This document shows positions 59,901-64,000 of a DNA stretch of 64,000 nucleotides, piece after piece. The position numbers and the translations under genes are program-made. The DNA is taken from positions 11,660,538 through 11,724,537 of the forward strand of contig CM037457.1 in NCBI GenBank assembly GCA_021014325.1. The letters run 5' to 3'. The notes under the pieces are model-generated. The model saw nothing but the letters and a program-made list of their open reading frames with translations. It was not told the origin of the DNA and did no database searches. The number at the start of each line of letters is the position of its first letter. The first letter of the stretch is position 1. The stretch comes from Plazaster borealis. Its lineage: Eukaryota > Echinodermata > Asteroidea > Forcipulatida > Labidiasteridae.

Positions 59901-62900
59901 AGCAAGGTACCAGCTAGAACTCATACTCAGTACTCGTACTACCCAAGTTGGCGAATAATAGACCTTGTCCAAATTGGTGGCTGTGGCTGTTGCTAGGGCT
60001 GTTGCTAAGGGCAGCATATGCTTCAATGCATGTTACCATGGCGATCCAGCCGCAGCCGCTAACCCGGGCAGTACATTCAAAGTTTAAAGGCACTATACAG
60101 GTTTGGTAATTACTCAAAATATATATTAGCATAAAAACTTACTTCGTAACAAGCAACGGAGAGCTGTTGATAGTATAAAACAATAGGAAACGACTCCCTC
60201 TGAAGGAACGTAGTTTTTGAGAAAGAGGTAATTTCTCACTAAAATAATAAAAACTTCTTGCAAGAGGGTTTTAAAAGCACACAAATTTGTACAGCAAGGG
60301 TGGGTTTTTTTTCATCATTTTCTTGCAACTTCGATGACCAATTGAGCCCAAATATTCACAGGCTTGTTATTTTATGCATGTGTTGGGATACACTAAGTGA
60401 GAACACTGGTCTTTGACAATTTCCAAACGTGTTCAGTGCCTTTAATTCAGAACTCACCACTTTGTCTTCCATATCTGAGGGTGACTCGTTTATCTGAGTT
60501 ACTGAAAACACTGCACCTGTGCCAAGTATAGTTCAGTTAGCATATTAATCAACTCGTAGTTATTATTCTCATATCTCATTATGCTTGTCCTGATCATTTT
60601 TACGCCTTCTTTTAAAACGTATTGAGAACTTTAGGCCTGAAGTATGTTTTTAATTTGTATTTCAAACTGATTTGCTTCTCTAGAAGTCATGCAAGATGTG
60701 AGCTTGAGTTTGATGTTCATTTTCCTATGTCATCATTTGTTTTTTTCAATCGTCTTCCGACCAAAAATGGACCCCTGCGGGATTAGTTTCACTTCAAGAC
60801 AAAGGGTCTGCATAACAAAGAGGGCTATCAATAGTCTGTATGTATCGATACCATGCCAATTCCAAAATGAAATACGCATTGGCAAGCTGCTTTAGCAGAA
60901 TGCAAGCCTATGTAATACCGATTTTGTCCGTCCGTCCGTCAGCATTGAGACTTTTTAATAAAGTTGTTGCCGCTTTCCCACATGTCAAACCAAGTAGGCA
61001 ATGGTCAACTACATACTTGTTAATTGTCCCTACCTCTTTAAACATCAGTTGATCAAATGATTGTTTTTCTATTAATCATTGTTTCTCTATCGGGCGTTCG
61101 GCAGCTCGCCATGGCAGCTTCTGCTATCTCTAGTTTTAGCCTTGGTCTCGATTGGCAATTCTATTCATGAAATACGCAATCATTCTTATACGTTTAGCCC
61201 AGGTCTCAATGCCTTGGCAATTCTATAGCAAGCACTCTTACTTTTAGCCCTGATGGGTTGTGTGATGTTCGGTAGTTTGGTGTACTTGCTGGGTCTGCGG
61301 AATTCTTTGGGGAACTTGAGTTTCCTCTCCGTTGATGTCCGACAGTAACTGCGGTCGTATGTTGGTGAAGCAACTGCTGCGAGAGAAGAAAACAAAATTG
61401 TTGCTACTAGTCTAGGCTTCTAAAAAGTCCTTGTTTTAAGGTCAATAATCATAGCCTACTGGTCATGAGTACATTGTTTGTGTGTTTGTTTGTTTATTTG
61501 TATGTTTTTTCGTAATTTGAGTGCAACACTTAATAATTTCCACCCACACTATCTAAATAAGAAGATTGCTATTTTCGTTGTAATAGACTGTGCAAGTCTC
61601 GCGCATATCGGAACGAGAAAACACGTCAAACGAAGAACATTTTTTTCTCTGAATTAAAATGTTTGTTTTAAATTATATTCAATGATCAATCTGAACAACA
61701 TATATATATTTTTCTTGGTCATAAACAACGTTAAACTAAAGTTATTGACAAAACAAAATCTTGCCCACGTAAATCTCCATATGGTTGGGACCACAATGGT
61801 CCCGGAAGTTCAAATATGCGCGAGACTTGCACAGTCTATTGTCAGCGAAATGTATACCTTACTACATAGAAAGTAAAACAATTTGTCTCAAAGTAGAATT
61901 CAAATTTTCACGTTAAAAAAAAAATACACAAGAAAACGTGTCAAAGACGCCTGTCCGGGGAAATAATATCTTTTTACCGCTTGCTAAAGAAAATGCCCAT
62001 ATAATTATTATTTTTAGACGCTTGACTGGTGTCAAATGTTGCTTCTAATTTTGTATACCCTTTAATGTATAACAAAAAAATAGAATGACAAATTCCTTAA
62101 AGATTTTTCTTTTTCTTTTTCGGCAACATAATTATCAGCCCCATATATCTGTCAGGATTTCTGCTCATTTTGACTCTGATAACCAACCCAACTTAACCAC
62201 GCCATTAAACTCACCTCTATCGTTGTACTTATCGATTTGGGGCAACGAGTAAAACACGTCGATAAGATCAGCCCGTGCCTCAAAGAGCCGCTTTGGCGCC
62301 CTCAACTTCTTCAACACTCGACATGTCCCCTGCGTTGGACGAATACAACTCAACACTTACTTATTCGAGTAATACATTACCGCCAAATCAAAAGCAGTAC
62401 AAAATGGGTGCGTCTGGCAATTCCACAGAGATTTTACGTGGATTGAAATGAGTACATACTCTTTTTCGTTAATTTAAAGGGATTGTATACGTTTGTTAAT
62501 TGGAACCCACTGTTTGTTTCAATTCCTGTATAGTTGTAGATATGGGCCTATACCATAAAACTAACCTGATGTGAAAATTTAATTTCAAAAGGTGGTAGCG
62601 TTTTTGAGATAATGCCGAAAATCTGGAGCGGTTATGTCCACGCGGGAAGAATAATCTGCAGTTGGAATTTGAGAAACGTTACTGCAGTAACGCTTCTCAG
62701 ATTCAAATTTTTGGGATAAAAAGTGAAACTTTTCACTTCGAAGTACTGATATCGCAGTACTTCGAAGTGAAAAGTTTCTCAAAATGTATTATACTATCCA
62801 AAGCTGCTATACTTCTTACCAAGTAAGTTTTAATTGCCATTAATTTTCAGAGTCATTACCAAACGTGTACACGTATAAACGTATATTAATGTCAAATTCA

Positions 62901-63736
62901 ATTCGGTTGTTTGAATCACGTGTAGTAAACAAATGGAAACAGAAGAAACAATGTACATTGGGTTATTATATACACGACGGCAAAACAACTAAGTAAAAAG
63001 GACAAAACACTAAAAGTGCAATTATAATAATAGCATCAAAGATAACTGGTAGAACGCTTTTAAAGTTTTAATTTTCTTGTCGTGATGAACAGCAGTATAA
63101 GGCTACATGCGTAGAAATCAAACAGTGTAGTTTCAGACAAACTCATTCGGCAATATTCGACAGTGCATTTTAAAAGGTACCAAACAAGAAGTATACAATT
63201 CGTAGAATCAATAACTATAGGCCTACTGTCCGGCCACACCTACCGTTTTGATGACGTAGATCCATTCGGAATTATTACTGTCTTTACATATCACTACGCC
63301 TCGCCGGAAGTAGGTGAAAAGGCACGTGCTTGGATCGTCGTGTGGTAGTCTGTGCACCGGCCAGTCTTTCAACTCATCCACTGTTCGGAGGTACCGAATG
63401 AAGTCTGGTTCCACACCCTCGTTGCGGTGCATGAAAATATCCGTGAAATCCTGGTTTTCAACAGACAGTGAAAATAGTTCCACATTTTTTTTTTATCGAG
63501 AATATATTGGAAACATAATGTAAGTCATAAACATAATGCTTAATGTCTGAATAGATCGCCAGTTTCTATGTTCACTTTACGTATAGTCAATATCTATTTC
63601 ATGTTTTATCTGAAAGCCTTTTAATTAAACAACGAATGTAATGTTACCGTACCTCTCTGTCTATTGAAAGTAGCTCTACCGAATCCTTACATGAAACTGT
63701 GGCGTTTCTGGTGGAATGGTGCATCAGGGCGAGCTC
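56801..63736 (-). CDS. CNBD2: Second CNBD2-like gene, 3' part (8 exons, continues past the right edge)
   Basis: Complement join, 5' to 3': 63736-63653, 63450-63244, 62329-62215, 61376-61242, 60501-60458, 59381-59253, 57542-57399, 56941-56801. All junctions are AG/GT with consistent phases, giving 332 residues and TGA. It starts inside the phosphate-binding cassette (ELALMHHSTRNATV, with the cassette Glu and Arg) and proceeds through the second CNBD, a roughly 120-residue polar insertion and the conserved GAEC and PYP segments, in the same order as the + strand gene. Sequence identity is moderate and several introns differ, so this is an old paralogue, not a fresh duplicate. The upstream exon ending in FG must lie beyond 64000. 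Confidence 0.9.
57399..57542 (-). CDS. CNBD2: CNBD2-like paralogue, CNBD 2 end
   Basis: Acceptor cttctttgtgtag, donor gtacgt; 48 codons, phase 0. Begins GLKPLVFCQTEGAPSVTLVS and contains SEGAECVLISKRFFLHNL. It combines regions that occupy two exons on the + strand, and lacks cassette residues at the GLKPL position. Confidence 0.92.
57870..58335. repeat. 97-bp tandem array, nearly five units
   Basis: The word gaattaccagg (first unit gaaataccagg) recurs at 57884, 57981, 58078, 58175 and 58269; each unit also has aaacctgcatttcgcaaa and actgggtattttcgaaa. In the intron of the - strand gene between 57542 and 59253. Confidence 0.88.
58600..58935 (+). repeat. tRNA-derived SINE
   Basis: Head tcgtggccgagcggttaaga, B-box-like gggtttgagtcccagtca with a small local duplication (tggcacttgtgtcc twice), tail with ttacca and poly(ata). 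Antisense in an intron of the - strand gene. Confidence 0.75.
59253..59381 (-). CDS. CNBD2: CNBD2-like paralogue, end of insertion
   Basis: Acceptor tttcccatacag, donor gtaagt; 43 codons, phase 0. Begins QAHINLIQDKLEQTRFEPLE and ends IFIQVQKLIEKDTF, where the CNBD fold resumes; the DTF exon end matches DVF in the + strand gene. Confidence 0.9.
59639..59799. mobile_element. Miniature inverted-repeat element
   Basis: Ends ggcccttttcga and tcgaaaagggcc; inner arms with ggattcggcttcagg and the complement-like gccgaatccgaagcc. Confidence 0.75.
60084..60445 (-). mobile_element. TTAA-bounded miniature element, subfamily A
   Basis: TTAAAGGCACTATACAGG to CGTGTTCAGTGCCTTTAA; its right end is within seven bases of the donor hexamer of the 60458 microexon. 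Confidence 0.82.
60458..60501 (-). CDS. CNBD2: CNBD2-like paralogue, 44-nt microexon
   Basis: Acceptor tgttttcag, donor gtgagt; two bases completing an Ile codon and 14 codons TQINESPSDMEDKV, phase 0 out. It is the piece needed to bring the phase-1 exit of the preceding exon to the phase-0 entry of the next, which supports it despite its size. A TTAA-bounded element starts seven bases beyond the donor hexamer. Confidence 0.78.
61242..61376 (-). CDS. CNBD2: CNBD2-like paralogue, basic insertion exon
   Basis: Acceptor tcttctctcgcag, donor gtaaga; 135 nt, phase 1 in and out. Encodes a basic, Ser/Thr/Tyr-rich stretch (AVASPTYDRSYCRT, then RKLKFPKEFRRPSKY). No recognised motif; placed by splice signals and phase. 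Confidence 0.85.
62215..62329 (-). CDS. CNBD2: CNBD2-like paralogue, strand and start of insertion
   Basis: Acceptor gtccaacgcag, donor gtgagt; 38 codons plus one base. Begins GTCRVLKKLRAPKRLFEAR and continues ADLIDVFYSLPQIDKYNDR. Same entry phase (0) and exit phase (1) as its + strand counterpart. Confidence 0.9.
62474..62876 (+). mobile_element. TTAA-bounded miniature element, subfamily B
   Basis: TTAAAGGGATTGTATACG start, typical B interior with acgttactgcagtaacg; the right end is altered (accaaacgtgtacacg) and lacks the CCTTTAA. Confidence 0.7.
63244..63450 (-). CDS. CNBD2: CNBD2-like paralogue, CNBD 1 end and CNBD 2 start
   Basis: Acceptor gttgaaaaccag, donor gtaggt; 69 codons, phase 0. 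Begins DFTDIFMHRNEGVEPDF and ends CKDSNNSEWIYVIKT. One exon covers what takes parts of three exons in the + strand gene. Confidence 0.93.
63653..63736 (-). CDS. CNBD2: CNBD2-like paralogue, cassette exon
   Basis: Reading the - strand: acceptor ttttatag, donor gtacgg; 28 codons, phase 0. Encodes ELALMHHSTRNATV plus SCKDSVELLSIDRE. The cassette Arg is ten residues after the Glu, as in bona fide cAMP-binding domains; the following residue is Asn in place of the usual Ala or Thr. Confidence 0.92.
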
Positions 63737-64000
63737 CTATAAAAAGATGTCAAAAATTGAATGAATATTCTAGTCTGATAAGATACACATGATCTTCTCT
63801 GCTGGGAGAGTGTAATCGTAAGATATATTGCAAACTTGGATGCAAAATACTGGAGTTTGTTGTGAACCGGACAACACACTATAGGCTCCATATGTATTTA
63901 CAATACTGACGATTTCGGGAATAAAGGGTTAACATTGTTCTCATTAATTGTAGCCCTTCAGTGCCACCCTCACGGAGACAAAGTTGCTTTAGTGTGTTGC
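63737..64000. other. Intron of the - strand gene at the window edge
   Basis: No exon found. The preceding exon, expected to end with the FG of the cassette, is not here. Confidence 0.6.

Overview
This is animal nuclear DNA: split genes with GT-AG introns, AT-rich non-coding sequence and a dense load of short palindromic mobile elements and tRNA-derived SINEs. Several repeat families here (short elements beginning TTAAAGGCACTG or similar, and fold-backs beginning GGGCCCAATTTCATAGAGC) look to me like those of echinoderms, most probably a sea star. That assignment rests on recognising the repeats, not on a database search.

The window holds two related genes in tail-to-tail orientation. On the + strand, thirteen exons from 32257 to 52817 join without a phase conflict into a 548-residue C-terminal core of a cyclic nucleotide-binding domain-containing protein 2 (CNBD2)-like protein. 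On the - strand, eight exons from 63736 down to 56801 join into the last 332 residues of a second, diverged CNBD2-like protein, whose 5' part lies beyond the right edge. Each keeps the Glu and Arg of the phosphate-binding cassette in its first CNBD, followed by a second degenerate CNBD split by a long polar insertion. The stop codons are about 4 kb apart.

Left of 32257 are candidate 5' exons of the + gene: large basic, Ser/Arg-rich open stretches at 2021-3412 and 7981-8475, short ATG exons at 14737-14802 and 21221-21382, and a candidate at 21576-21747. The first four end at good donors, all in phase 0. The first core exon needs an upstream exon ending two bases into a codon, so the 5' gene structure is not solved; at least one linking exon is unrecognised or wrongly modelled.

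The rest (intergenic sequence and introns) is mostly mobile-element debris: about two dozen TTAA-bounded miniature elements in several subfamilies, long palindromic fold-backs, a nested element carrying two head-to-head SINEs, a 1.6 kb element with 150-bp internal tandem units, and tandem arrays of 12, 18, 27, 40 and 97 bp. The 40-bp minisatellite (about 55889-56830) runs into the last coding exon of the - strand gene and supplies its final residues and stop codon. I see no rRNA, intact tRNA, CRISPR array or prokaryotic operon. CNBD2 is known in mouse as a cAMP-binding protein needed for sperm formation and flagellar function; a similar role here is inference.
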